Part shown: positions 7,238 to 14,779 of the stretch, one piece after another
Layout: the number at the start of each line of letters is the position of its first letter
How positions within the stretch are numbered: position 1 is the first letter of the stretch
Position numbers and translations under genes: made by a program
Notes under the pieces: model-generated
What the model saw: the letters and a program-made list of their open reading frames with translations, nothing else
What the model was told of the DNA's origin: nothing
Databases searched by the model: none
Origin: Bacillota bacterium
Lineage (GTDB): Bacteria; Bacillota; Sulfobacillia; JAJZIM01; JAJZBP01
NCBI GenBank assembly: GCA_021798855.1
Contig: JAJZBP010000013.1
Span: forward strand, 1 to 18,498
Direction: 5' to 3'
Length of the DNA stretch: 18,498 bases

Positions 7238-8369
7238 AAGCGGAAAGTTGGGACTCTATCTCCACTTCCCTTTCTGTCGGAAAAAGTGCGCCTACTGCGA
7301 TTTCAACTCCGTCCCGGCCCCGGACACCGGGAGCCGCTCCCGCTACCTGCGGGCGTTGGGGGCCGAAATCCGGGCGGCGGAGGCTGGCTTGGTGGACACC
7401 GTGTATTGCGGGGGCGGCACGCCGACCGTCCACTCGGCGGAAGATTTGGCGGGCATCCTGGGGGAGGTCAAGGGGCGATTCGCGCTCAGCCAGGATGCGG
7501 AGATTACCGTCGAGGCCAACCCCGGAACGGTGGACCGGGAAAGCCTGGCGGCTTTGCGCGCGGCCGGTTTCAACCGCCTGAGCCTGGGGGTTCAGTCCTT
7601 CCACGACTGCCTATTGGTGGGAGTGGGCCGCATCCATTCGGCCGAAGAGAGCCGGGAAGCCGTTACGGCGGCCCGGGCGGCCGGATTCACCAACCTCAGT
7701 CTGGACCTGATCCTGGGGTTGCCGGGGGAGAAAGAGGAATGGCGCGACAGCGTCGCCCAGGCCATCCGCCTTTCCCCGGAGCATGTCTCCCTCTATCCCC
7801 TGTCCGTCGAGGAAGGCACGCTCTTGGCGGAGCGGGTGGCCGCCGACACCGTTGTCCTACCGGAGGACGACGAGGTTGAGCGCCGCTGGCGGCGAGCCGC
7901 CCGGATGCTGGAGGAAGACGGCTACCGCCGTTACGAGATCAGCAACTTCGCCCGCCCCGGCTTCCAGTGCCGGCACAACCGGCGCTACTGGGAACGGCGT
8001 GAATACCTCGGTTTGGGGTGCGGCGCCCACTCTTTTCTGGGCAAACGGCGGTTTTGGAACACCGTCCGCTGGGATGAGTACGCGGAGCGGGTTTTGTCAG
8101 GTGAGATTCCGCTGGCCGGGGAGGAGCATCTTTCGGCGGAAGAGGAGCGGGGAGAGGCGATGATCCTGGGCCTACGCTTGGCGGGAGGGGTTTCCCGCCG
8201 CGAATTCGCCGCCTGCTACGGGATTGATCCAGAGGAAGCCTTCCCTTCGGCCGTCGAACGCTTGCAAGATGCCGGCCTCCTGCGCCGGCGCAGGAACCGT
8301 TTGGTTCTCACCGCCAAGGGCAGACGTCTGGCCAACCTGGCTTTCGCCGCTTTCTTGCCGGAATCGTAG
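7227..8369 (+). CDS. hemW: radical SAM haem chaperone HemW
   Basis: A 380-residue radical SAM protein formerly annotated as oxygen-independent coproporphyrinogen III oxidase-like; HemW binds haem and delivers it to target proteins. C17, C21 and C24 in CRKKCAYCDF bind the [4Fe-4S] cluster, followed by YCGGGTPT, EANPGT, RLSLGVQSF and GLPGE. The HemW signature YEISNFARPG, CRHN..YW and YLGLGCGAHSF is present, and the C-terminus forms the usual winged-helix-like end. The TTG at 7227 overlaps the lepA stop by 11 bases without a clear ribosome site, so translation is probably coupled. A second TTG at 7248 is an alternative. lepA-hemW is a conserved Firmicute pair; the usual next gene, hrcA, is missing. 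Confidence 0.93.
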   Translation: MTTESGKLGLYLHFPFCRKKCAYCDFNSVPAPDTGSRSRYLRALGAEIRAAEAGLVDTVYCGGGTPTVHSAEDLAGILGEVKGRFALSQDAEITVEANPGTVDRESLAALRAAGFNRLSLGVQSFHDCLLVGVGRIHSAEESREAVTAARAAGFTNLSLDLILGLPGEKEEWRDSVAQAIRLSPEHVSLYPLSVEEGTLLAERVAADTVVLPEDDEVERRWRRAARMLEEDGYRRYEISNFARPGFQCRHNRRYWERREYLGLGCGAHSFLGKRRFWNTVRWDEYAERVLSGEIPLAGEEHLSAEEERGEAMILGLRLAGGVSRREFAACYGIDPEEAFPSAVERLQDAGLLRRRRNRLVLTAKGRRLANLAFAAFLPES

Positions 8370-8629
8370 AGGGTGGGTGAATTGTCTGCTAAGGTTTTAC
8401 AAATTGCCGAAAAGGGGAGGAGGAATCGGTTGCTTGGCGGTGAATTGAAGAATAGGGGCGACGTGGACCTGCGGTACTTCAGCTTTGCAAGAATGGATTG
8501 AATACCTCCGGTTCGTTTCCCACCGACCAGTTACCAAGTGCGCCAAATTTGGAGGTTACATAATGGCGATCAATGCCTTGAACCAAGTCGCCACGTTCGA
8601 CGTAAGCCGAATTCTTTTCAGATAATGTT
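8370..8629 (+). other. intergenic debris after hemW
   Basis: No complete gene is visible. A start-less open frame from 8449 to a TAA at 8623-8625 includes EWIEYLRFVSHRPV and a 20-codon end from an ATG at 8563, which has GGAGG upstream. It looks like a gene fragment but matches nothing I recognise. Base composition drops relative to hemW. No CIRCE element or hrcA start, expected here in many Firmicutes, was found. Confidence 0.3.
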
Positions 8630-8947
8630 ATGAATCATTTATTTCCTTCACGGCTGGAACTCGTTCCCCAATTGAATGAAGTATATGAACTTGAGTTGGC
8701 TTTCTATGAAAGTCAACTTTTAGATGATGAGGAATTGATCAGAAATGGTGCTTATTTTGCTCAGGTTGGGGATACCCTTACTCGGCATTTTCTGATGTGT
8801 AGTGGTGAACCGGTCAGGCTACCCCAACATTCTTCTTCAAGGCTCAAATCGTTTTTTAACATGAACCAGTTTAAAACCGGATAGGGCACTCATGGCCTTT
8901 TCCCTTATCGCGGCAAATTTCACCCTCAAATGATTAAGGTGTGGTAA
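8630..8947 (+). pseudogene. truncated DNA methyltransferase N-terminus with amber codon
   Basis: An ATG frame of 84 codons ends at a TAG (8882-8884), but the same frame continues with GTHGLFPYRGKFHPQMIK before a TAA at 8945. The pattern THG-hydrophobic-x-PYRGKFHPQ is, from memory, a hallmark just before the SAM-binding domain of a family of bacterial DNA methyltransferases. The residues before the stop (RLPQHSSSRLKSFFNMNQFKTG) also fit that family, where a tyrosine usually occupies the TAG position. The SAM-binding and catalytic parts are absent, so the gene is dead: one nonsense mutation and a 3' deletion. The DNA is AT-richer than its neighbours, consistent with transfer. The family call needs a database search. 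Confidence 0.55.
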
Positions 8948-9094
8948 GCTCACCTTTGGGTTGGTTTTTGCTAATCCCCATCTTAGGCGGTTTACCATGT
9001 TTCGTCTATCCCATCACCTCCCAAATCTGTTACCCCGTGTCCACCTTGCCACAGGTAAAGCCTCCTCTTCAATCCGTTGCGGAATATCATACCA
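8948..9094. other. unassigned stretch between methyltransferase remnant and terminator
   Basis: No credible gene on either strand. The plus strand is pyrimidine-rich over most of the stretch, so a minus-strand RNA would be purine-rich. It begins where the methyltransferase homology stops (GGTGTGGTAAGC at 8938-8949) and ends at the hairpin. It may be the residue of the element or deletion that truncated the methyltransferase gene. Confidence 0.25.
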
Positions 9095-9133
9095 CGAAGC
9101 CAGCCGTCCATATGGTCGGCTGGCTTCGGTTTT
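9095..9133 (+). terminator. perfect 12-bp hairpin terminator between convergent units
   Basis: CGAAGCCAGCCG at 9095-9106 pairs perfectly with CGGCTGGCTTCG at 9117-9128. The ten-base loop TCCATATGGT can itself pair. GTTTT follows on the plus strand, so it acts best for plus-strand transcripts. The minus-strand operon ends 42 bases away and the hairpin may serve it too, but no T run follows on that strand. Confidence 0.7.
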
Positions 9134-9174
9134 CCGTGGAATAGCGGGCGGCGGTGCCTTTTGTCGCCGAAGTT

Positions 9175-11883
9175 TCAGCGGTGTTCATGGGGGCCGGGGA
9201 GCGGGTCGACGGATGGGGGAAGGTGGACGCAACCGGTGTTTCCGTCAACCGTAATTGCCTGACCGTCCTGAATTCTGTGCGTAGCGGCGGGGACGTTGAC
9301 CACGGCGGGCAGCCCGCATTCCCGGGCGATGATCGCTCCGTGGGAGAGAGGACCGCCAATTTCCAGCACCAGGCCTTGCAAAAGGGGGAAAACAGGCGTC
9401 CAACCGGGGTCCGTTGCCTTGGTAACCAGGATGGTACCCGGGGGAACCGTCATGGCCTCCGCCAGGCTGTGGACGACCCTGGCGGTTCCGCTGGCCGCGC
9501 CGCTGCTGACGGCGATTCCCAGAAGGACACTTGGGTCAGTTTGGGCAAGTTCTGGTTTGCGCGGTTGTCCATCCGGGCCGATGGCGTCCGGAGCTTCCAT
9601 GGCAAGATAATACTGGTATGTCGCCCGGTTGTTCCGGACCAGTTCTTTAAGATCCGTTTGCGGCGAACCGGCCATGACCGTTCTTTCGATCTCGGCGAAC
9701 GGTAAAAAGAAGATTTCGTCAGCCGTGTTCAACCAGCCGTTCCCGGTCCATCGTTCTCCCAGCGTGGCAAAGGTCCGGCGAATCGGCAGCAGGAGCTTAA
9801 CCACATAGTGTTGCCCGTTGTCGCGTAGGCGAACCAGGTGATGGGTGCGCTCAAGCACTTTGCGGAAGGCCAGGCGGCGGATTGGGCTCAGGCCGGCTCC
9901 GATATGACTTGCGGTCGCGGCTTGCTTGACCCGCTGCCGGGCGGTGATCAGCGCGGGATCCTCCTGCGCTTGGGAACGGAGGTAGCCCAGGATAGCTGCG
10001 CCGACGTTCTCCGGTGCCTCACTCCAGCGTGGGGATAGGAGTTCCAACTCGTTGGGGGCGCGGTGCCCATAGCGTTTTAAGAAGGCTTCAATGCTAAAGA
10101 CCAGGGGAGCAGCTTCGGGCAGGTCTCCCAACGCGCTTACCAGGGTGGATGGTGACTCCAAGGCCTCCGGGGGCAGGGGCAAAGACCGCAGCAACTGGGC
10201 CATCTGCCAAAAGGCCGGAATCATGGCGGCGTTATGGAGTCCTGAAAGACCGGTGATTAGGTCACAAGCCGATTCCGGTCGTTGCCCCCAGCGGGTGAGC
10301 AGCCATTCCAGGATGGGCAGGGCGGACATGGCGTTGATGCTGACGTCGGCGTGGAACCTGAAGGACTGCTTGAACTTGGGCAGCCAAATATCAACAAGGT
10401 CGTTCCATATTTTGGCGTCATCCGGCAACGGCTCTTTCTTTGCCGAAAAGTCGTCCACCCAGTGGTCGATTTGGGGAAAAAGCTTGGCGAAAGCACTTTC
10501 GGCACGAAGACGTTCCAACAGGATTGCCAACGCCCCCGGGAGGCGGAAGAGGAACCGCCAGGGTTTGGGACGGTCCTGGCCACCATTGCCGGATTCTGAA
10601 GTGGTGCTGCCGATGATGGCCTTGGCGAAGCTTAAAGGAATCCCGAGTTCCCGCGAGGACACGTGACCGATGGCTCCTTCGTTCAGGTAGACTCGACCGA
10701 AAAAACGCTTGGTCCACTGGATCTGATCCAGGTATGGCGACGACAGATTGCGGAAGGACCGGCGGAATTCGGCGTCATCCAGAGGGAAAAAGAAGGACCA
10801 GGTAAGGGGCGTAACCGGCTGCGGCCAGCGTTCTCCCAGGTCCACCCGGGTCCAAAGGTCAAACGGGTGGGGCCTTTTCCCCAAAGGTGCTGGCCACGGG
10901 GCGTGGCCAGCGTCGGTATCCGTCGCGGGCGTGGGTGGGTCGGGAAAGGCGGTGACCGGTCTGGCCTGTAGAATGAAGATCAAATTTCCGCTGATCGCCC
11001 ATTCGATGTCCTGAGGCGTACCGAAGAGTTGCTCAATGGCCAGACCTAAGCGAATCAGTTCTTCCGCTTGCTTTGCCGAGAGAACCGGTAGATCCTGCCG
11101 CTCAAGCGGGACGGGAACGTTTCGGGTGCCTTCCGTGGCCGGGATGGTCATCAATTCTTTGTGTCCGGCGGTTAAGCTCAGGGTGCAACCTGTTTTCTTT
11201 TCGCCGATGAGGGTGTCCGGAGTCACCTGGCCGCAGACCAAGGCTTCTCCCAAGCCCCAGGCGGCATTGATGACCAATTCGTCGGCGTTGCCGTTCAAAG
11301 GGTTGACGGTGAAGAGTACCCCGGAGGCATCGGCCTGGACCATTTTTTGGACCAGCACGGCCATGGCGACCTGCTCCGAGGCCAAATCGAGTCGGGTGCG
11401 GTAGGCGATGGCCCGGGCGGTCCAGAGGCTGGACCAGCAAGCGCGGACTGCGGCCGGCAGATCATCCTTTCCCGCAATGTTCAAATAGCTTTCACCTTGG
11501 CCAGCGAAGCTGGCCGACGGCAGGTCTTCGGCGGTGGCCGAGGAGCGCACCGCCAGCGGCAAGCCGGCCCCCAGCTTCGCTCGGGCTTCGTTGATCGCCG
11601 CAATGATGTCCGGAGGGATCTCGCCCTGTCTGAAAAGGCGGCGAATGGTTGTGGAGACCCGCTCGCAACTGAGGAGATTTTGGGGATGCAAGGACTGGAG
11701 AGCTTCGGCGACGGGGAAGGCGAGACGATTGTGCTGGACGAAGCAGTTATAAGCGGATGTGGCGACGATGAAGCCGGCTGGCACCGGAAAACCGGCGGCA
11801 GTCAGGAGTTGGAGGTTGAGTCCTTTCCCCCCGGCCTGTTCCAGGGTTGACGGATGGTCCAGGGGCAGGATGAAAGGAGACAT
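9175..11883 (-). CDS. ATP-grasp/phosphohistidine dikinase, rifampicin-phosphotransferase-like
   Basis: A 902-residue enzyme of the PEP synthase/PPDK superfamily. The N-terminal ATP-grasp domain (1-320) shows GGKGLNL with K20, AVRSSATAED with R113, VQKMVQADASGVLFTVNP and FILQARPVTAF. The C-terminal swivelling domain carries DPGWTPVFPLLQG and GGPLSHGAIIARECG with the phospho-accepting His848. The roughly 450-residue middle holds RYGHRAPNELELLSPRWSE, reminiscent of the substrate domain of rifampicin phosphotransferase. The PEP/pyruvate-binding barrel that PEP synthase has after the His domain is missing. The protein therefore cannot be a canonical PEP synthase. It more likely moves a phosphate from ATP to a small molecule; the substrate is unknown. 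The ATG follows GAGGAGG, which overlaps the end of the previous gene three bases upstream, as the last gene of a minus-strand operon. Confidence 0.8.
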   Translation of the reverse strand: MSPFILPLDHPSTLEQAGGKGLNLQLLTAAGFPVPAGFIVATSAYNCFVQHNRLAFPVAEALQSLHPQNLLSCERVSTTIRRLFRQGEIPPDIIAAINEARAKLGAGLPLAVRSSATAEDLPSASFAGQGESYLNIAGKDDLPAAVRACWSSLWTARAIAYRTRLDLASEQVAMAVLVQKMVQADASGVLFTVNPLNGNADELVINAAWGLGEALVCGQVTPDTLIGEKKTGCTLSLTAGHKELMTIPATEGTRNVPVPLERQDLPVLSAKQAEELIRLGLAIEQLFGTPQDIEWAISGNLIFILQARPVTAFPDPPTPATDTDAGHAPWPAPLGKRPHPFDLWTRVDLGERWPQPVTPLTWSFFFPLDDAEFRRSFRNLSSPYLDQIQWTKRFFGRVYLNEGAIGHVSSRELGIPLSFAKAIIGSTTSESGNGGQDRPKPWRFLFRLPGALAILLERLRAESAFAKLFPQIDHWVDDFSAKKEPLPDDAKIWNDLVDIWLPKFKQSFRFHADVSINAMSALPILEWLLTRWGQRPESACDLITGLSGLHNAAMIPAFWQMAQLLRSLPLPPEALESPSTLVSALGDLPEAAPLVFSIEAFLKRYGHRAPNELELLSPRWSEAPENVGAAILGYLRSQAQEDPALITARQRVKQAATASHIGAGLSPIRRLAFRKVLERTHHLVRLRDNGQHYVVKLLLPIRRTFATLGERWTGNGWLNTADEIFFLPFAEIERTVMAGSPQTDLKELVRNNRATYQYYLAMEAPDAIGPDGQPRKPELAQTDPSVLLGIAVSSGAASGTARVVHSLAEAMTVPPGTILVTKATDPGWTPVFPLLQGLVLEIGGPLSHGAIIARECGLPAVVNVPAATHRIQDGQAITVDGNTGCVHLPPSVDPLPGPHEHR

Positions 11884-11886
11884 GGT

Positions 11887-12498
11887 CTAAGCCTCCTCGT
11901 TCCGCTGGTTACGCAATAGAAGGAAGGCTCTGGCGTAAAGGATCACTGCCATGAGGAGGCCTTGGGCGAGTACCTGTGCCGCCTGCGCCGTCTCGGGGGG
12001 CCACAGCAGAACCGTTCCCACCGTGCCCGCCAGGATCAGTCCGCCCACGGTCCAGAAGCGGCGGACGTTCAGCAGCCACGCCATGAACAGAAAGTGCAAC
12101 CCAACGATTCCGGCGATCACCGGTGGCAACCAGACCCTGAGCGTTGCGGAGCGCAGGAGGAGGACCGCCGCCGCGACCGCCGCGAACTCGGCGACGACGA
12201 TCCAGCGGTAAGTTGCGGTCGCGGTGATGGGCGCAGGTCCGCGCCGAACGGTTGGCGAGGTGGCGGAGGCAGGTGATCGTTGGCGGGCAACGCTTGTTCC
12301 CAGGAGGGCTATGGTAGCGAGGGTACCTGGCCAAACCAGCCAGTGGGGGTTTTCCGGGGTGCCGAACGCCGCCCAGATGGTCCAGAGCAGGCCAAAGACC
12401 GTCATAATGCGGATGCCGAAGAGGGCGCTCCTGATCCGCCCATCCACCTGGGACGCCGTCGCCGAAGGGGCTGGTTTGTGAGCATCATCTTTCGTCAA
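11887..12498 (-). CDS. six-span hydrophobic membrane protein, family unknown
   Basis: A 203-residue protein from a TTG at 12498, preceded by AAAAGGAGG at proper distance. A longer frame to 12654 is open but lacks coding character. After a hydrophilic N-terminus (about 25 residues), hydrophobic stretches occur around IMTVFGLLWTIWAAF, WPGTLATIALLGTSV, WIVVAEFAAVAAAVLLL, LPPVIAGIVGLHFLFMAWLL, VGGLILAGTVGTVLL and QVLAQGLLMAVILYARAFLLL. That gives about six membrane spans. No catalytic or transport motif is recognised. It sits three bases before the phosphotransferase-like gene, so the two are probably translated together and may cooperate, for instance in sensing or export; this is inference. Confidence 0.75.
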   Translation of the reverse strand: MTKDDAHKPAPSATASQVDGRIRSALFGIRIMTVFGLLWTIWAAFGTPENPHWLVWPGTLATIALLGTSVARQRSPASATSPTVRRGPAPITATATYRWIVVAEFAAVAAAVLLLRSATLRVWLPPVIAGIVGLHFLFMAWLLNVRRFWTVGGLILAGTVGTVLLWPPETAQAAQVLAQGLLMAVILYARAFLLLRNQRNEEA

Positions 12499-12687
12499 TT
12501 GGTCTGCCTCCTTTTTTGGGCCAAAGGCTGGGATCCCAGACTTTGGCCTACATATTTTCCAGCACCGTGCGGACCACTCGATTGGCGGCGTTTGACGAGG
12601 GGATCGGCGTAATGGTTCCCGGCGCGAAGTGTTCTGGGTTGCATAGCCCGGCAAGAGGATGAACCAGACGGCGGCGCCCCCTTGGTT
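12499..12687 (-). other. operon gap with possible decayed coding fragment
   Basis: This 189-bp gap interrupts an otherwise tightly packed operon. On the minus strand, codons with GC-rich third positions run first in one frame (AAVWFILLPGY) and then in another (NPEHFAPGTITPIPSSNAANR up to a TAG at 12548-12550). That is what a frameshifted gene remnant would look like. No family is recognised. It also holds a hairpin, CCAAAG..CTTTGG, at about 12520-12545, shortly before the next gene. Confidence 0.3.
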
Positions 12688-13119
12688 TCAGCCTTTCCCA
12701 GCGGCAATGAACCAGATGACGGCGGTGGGGAGCAGGATCAGGGCGTACCCCTTCGCTCCGGGTTCCAGGTAAACGCCCTTGAGGGGCCGGCCGGGGCCGA
12801 AGTAAAAGGCGGTGGCCAGAGCGAGAGCCGCCCATAGGCCGCCCAGGGATCTCCACAACCACCGGCGGCGGATCAGGAGGGGCAGGGCCGGGACGACGAA
12901 GAGGGCAACGGCAACAAAGATGACGGGTGGGCTGCCGGCCATTACGGTTTGCCAAGAGCAAAGGCTACCGCCGGTGCCGCCGCGGACAACAGCGACCTCA
13001 ATGCAGTGATGCTCCAACGGGACCAAGAGCAGTGCTGCCGCGGCCAGCCAGGCCAGAATGGAACCAAGTCGGACCAAGCGCCCGGCATTGGTGCCTGGGG
13101 CCGGCGGATTCCTACTCAT
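12688..13119 (-). CDS. small four-span membrane protein, family unknown
   Basis: A 143-residue protein from an ATG at 13119 that overlaps the last codons of the upstream lipoprotein gene by eight bases, so translation is coupled. The purine-rich GGGAG..AAGGAG lies just before the ATG. Hydrophobic stretches are ILAWLAAAALLLVPL, VIFVAVALFVVPALPLL, LGGLWAALALATAFYF and YALILLPTAVIWFIAA, giving about four membrane spans. Between spans 1 and 2 lies an outside loop with two cysteines (HHC, SLC). No family or motif is recognised. Its position between two surface lipoproteins and a second membrane protein suggests a membrane partner of the operon products. Confidence 0.75.
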   Translation of the reverse strand: MSRNPPAPGTNAGRLVRLGSILAWLAAAALLLVPLEHHCIEVAVVRGGTGGSLCSWQTVMAGSPPVIFVAVALFVVPALPLLIRRRWLWRSLGGLWAALALATAFYFGPGRPLKGVYLEPGAKGYALILLPTAVIWFIAAGKG

Positions 13120-14779
13120 ACTCCTTCAAATCTCCCAAAGCCGGCATGGTTTGGGCCGGGTCGAAGCAGACCAGGGCCAAGCCGTCGCACCCCTCCCAGG
13201 GACCCGGAGCCATCTGCCAGACGGTTCCCCCGATGACGCCTTTGCCCTGGAAGGACTTGATGGTTTGCAGGACGGCATCAACCACCGCCTGCTGGTGGGC
13301 GGGAGAACCCTTCACCGGGCGACCGCCCGCCGAGGCCAGGCCGTTTTGCCCGCCGAACTCCTCGACGAAGACGGGTTTGCCGCCGTCGCTGGTTGTGGCG
13401 GTTTGGAGGAAGTTCTGGACGAAGCTCGTGTAGGTGGCGGGATTGGTGGAGGTTGTATTGGAACCTCCCTTAAGGTCCGGATAGATATGAACGCTTAGGT
13501 AGTCCACCAGCGGGGCCAACTCAGCCGTAACCGTGGGGTCGGGTTCGTTGTAGTCGCTGTTGCCGCTCGCTCCCCCGGGAGTACGCCAACCGCCGATGGT
13601 CACGGGCAGGCCGCTGTACCGGCGAATGGCCGCCGTGACGGTCTGAAGTTGGGGCAGGGTTTGACTGTCCACCACCGGCTCGTTGATCGGGTCCACGGCC
13701 ATCAGATTGGACGGGTAGGAGCCGCCGTATTCGCTTTTGATCTCGGTCAGGGTGGCTTCCTCGTTGGCGATGAAGCTGGTGGGGTTGCTGATGATCCCGG
13801 TGGCGCGGAAGGTTTGGTCACCTACCAGAGTCAGGATCACCTTGATGCCGGCCGCTTGCAGTGGGTCCAGGATGGTCCGCCACGGGTTGGATCCGAGCTG
13901 GCTCATGTTGGGGGCCGGCGAGACCCGGACGATCTGGACGCCTGCCTGCTGGAGCAGCTTGACCAGGGCGGTTCCCGTGGGTTGCTGGGATAGGCCGCTC
14001 GCCATGTCGGCTCCCTGGAGGTTGACTCCCAGGTTGTAACCGGTCAGGAAGGGAGTCACGGCGGGAGGCTGGTCTGAGCCGTTGCCGCAGGGGGACATGG
14101 GCGGGCACTTGGCCGGGGCTGTTGAAAGGAGGCCAGCCGCCGTCATGGCTCGGTCGAGGAGGGCTGCGGCTTCGGCGCGGGTGGCGTCGCCGGACGGGTG
14201 GAAGGTGCCGTCCGGGTAGCCGGACACAAGGCCCCAGGCCGCCGCTTGGCCGATTGATCCGGCGTCGGGACTCCCGGCGGACACGTCGGGGAAGGTCTTG
14301 GGTTGGCCAATGTTCGACGGGTTGAAACCCTTACCCTGAAGGGCCGCAACCAGCCATTGGGAGATCTCCCCCCGGGTGATGGGCGAGTTGGGGTTCAGGT
14401 TGGCGCCGTAGTCCGCCGGGACGACGACCCCGGCGGCCACTGCGGCGGCCACGTCCGGCCCGTACCAAGCTCCCGCCGGGACATCGCTGAAAGGGGGAGC
14501 CGTCGCCGTCGGCGGCAGGCTGAAGGCCCGGACCAGGGCGGCGGCGAACTGGGCGCGGGTTAGGGTGGAGTCCGGCTGGAAGACACCGCCGGGCAGGCCA
14601 TTAAAGACACCTTTTGCCGTTAGGGCTTCGATGGGGGCGGCGGCCCAGTAGCCGGAAGACACGTCGCTGAAAGAGACTCCGGCGGACGGGGTTTGACTTG
14701 TTCCCAAGGCCGGGGTGCAACTGGTCAGGACTAGGGTTCCGGCGATCAGGATGGGGACGAGCGGGCGTAGCGTTTTCAC
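13112..14779 (-). CDS. SLH-domain lipoprotein with GH5-like glycosidase domain
   Basis: A 555-residue exported protein from a GTG that overlaps the upstream stop (GTGA). A signal sequence ends in a lipobox LTSC with C21 as the lipidated residue. Three SLH repeats follow (about 37-90, 97-150, 165-218), with motifs such as LTRAQFAAALVRAF and GYPDGTFHPSGDATRAEA; SLH domains bind secondary cell-wall polymers. Residues about 245-555 form a TIM-barrel glycoside-hydrolase domain. DPINEP (E367) fits the acid/base and VFVEEFGG (E474) the nucleophile of GH5-like clan A enzymes. The polysaccharide substrate cannot be told. Lipid and SLH anchoring together would hold it tightly at the cell surface. Its SLH block and N-terminus are near copies of those in the upstream gene. 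Confidence 0.85.
   Translation of the reverse strand: MKTLRPLVPILIAGTLVLTSCTPALGTSQTPSAGVSFSDVSSGYWAAAPIEALTAKGVFNGLPGGVFQPDSTLTRAQFAAALVRAFSLPPTATAPPFSDVPAGAWYGPDVAAAVAAGVVVPADYGANLNPNSPITRGEISQWLVAALQGKGFNPSNIGQPKTFPDVSAGSPDAGSIGQAAAWGLVSGYPDGTFHPSGDATRAEAAALLDRAMTAAGLLSTAPAKCPPMSPCGNGSDQPPAVTPFLTGYNLGVNLQGADMASGLSQQPTGTALVKLLQQAGVQIVRVSPAPNMSQLGSNPWRTILDPLQAAGIKVILTLVGDQTFRATGIISNPTSFIANEEATLTEIKSEYGGSYPSNLMAVDPINEPVVDSQTLPQLQTVTAAIRRYSGLPVTIGGWRTPGGASGNSDYNEPDPTVTAELAPLVDYLSVHIYPDLKGGSNTTSTNPATYTSFVQNFLQTATTSDGGKPVFVEEFGGQNGLASAGGRPVKGSPAHQQAVVDAVLQTIKSFQGKGVIGGTVWQMAPGPWEGCDGLALVCFDPAQTMPALGDLKEYE
14126..14671 (-). repeat. SLH triplet coding block, copy 1
   Basis: This 546-bp stretch codes for the three SLH repeats (residues 37-218) of the downstream lipoprotein. 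It is nearly the same length and largely the same in protein sequence as the block at 14779-15324. Shared segments include LTRAQFA, VPAGAWY, NPNSPITR and GLVSGYPDGTFHP. The pair is a recent tandem duplication or is kept similar by recombination. Confidence 0.75.

Noticed and set aside
8563..8625. Independent 20-codon gene with a GGAGG site
   Set aside because: The open frame continues upstream without a start, so it looks like the end of a fragment; too short to support on its own.
8938..9094. Group II intron 5' end (GTGTG at 8939)
   Set aside because: Only the five-base start fits; no domain V hairpin or reverse transcriptase is present.
9175..11883. Canonical PEP synthase (ppsA)
   Set aside because: The C-terminal PEP/pyruvate-binding barrel is absent; the protein ends about 55 residues after the catalytic histidine.
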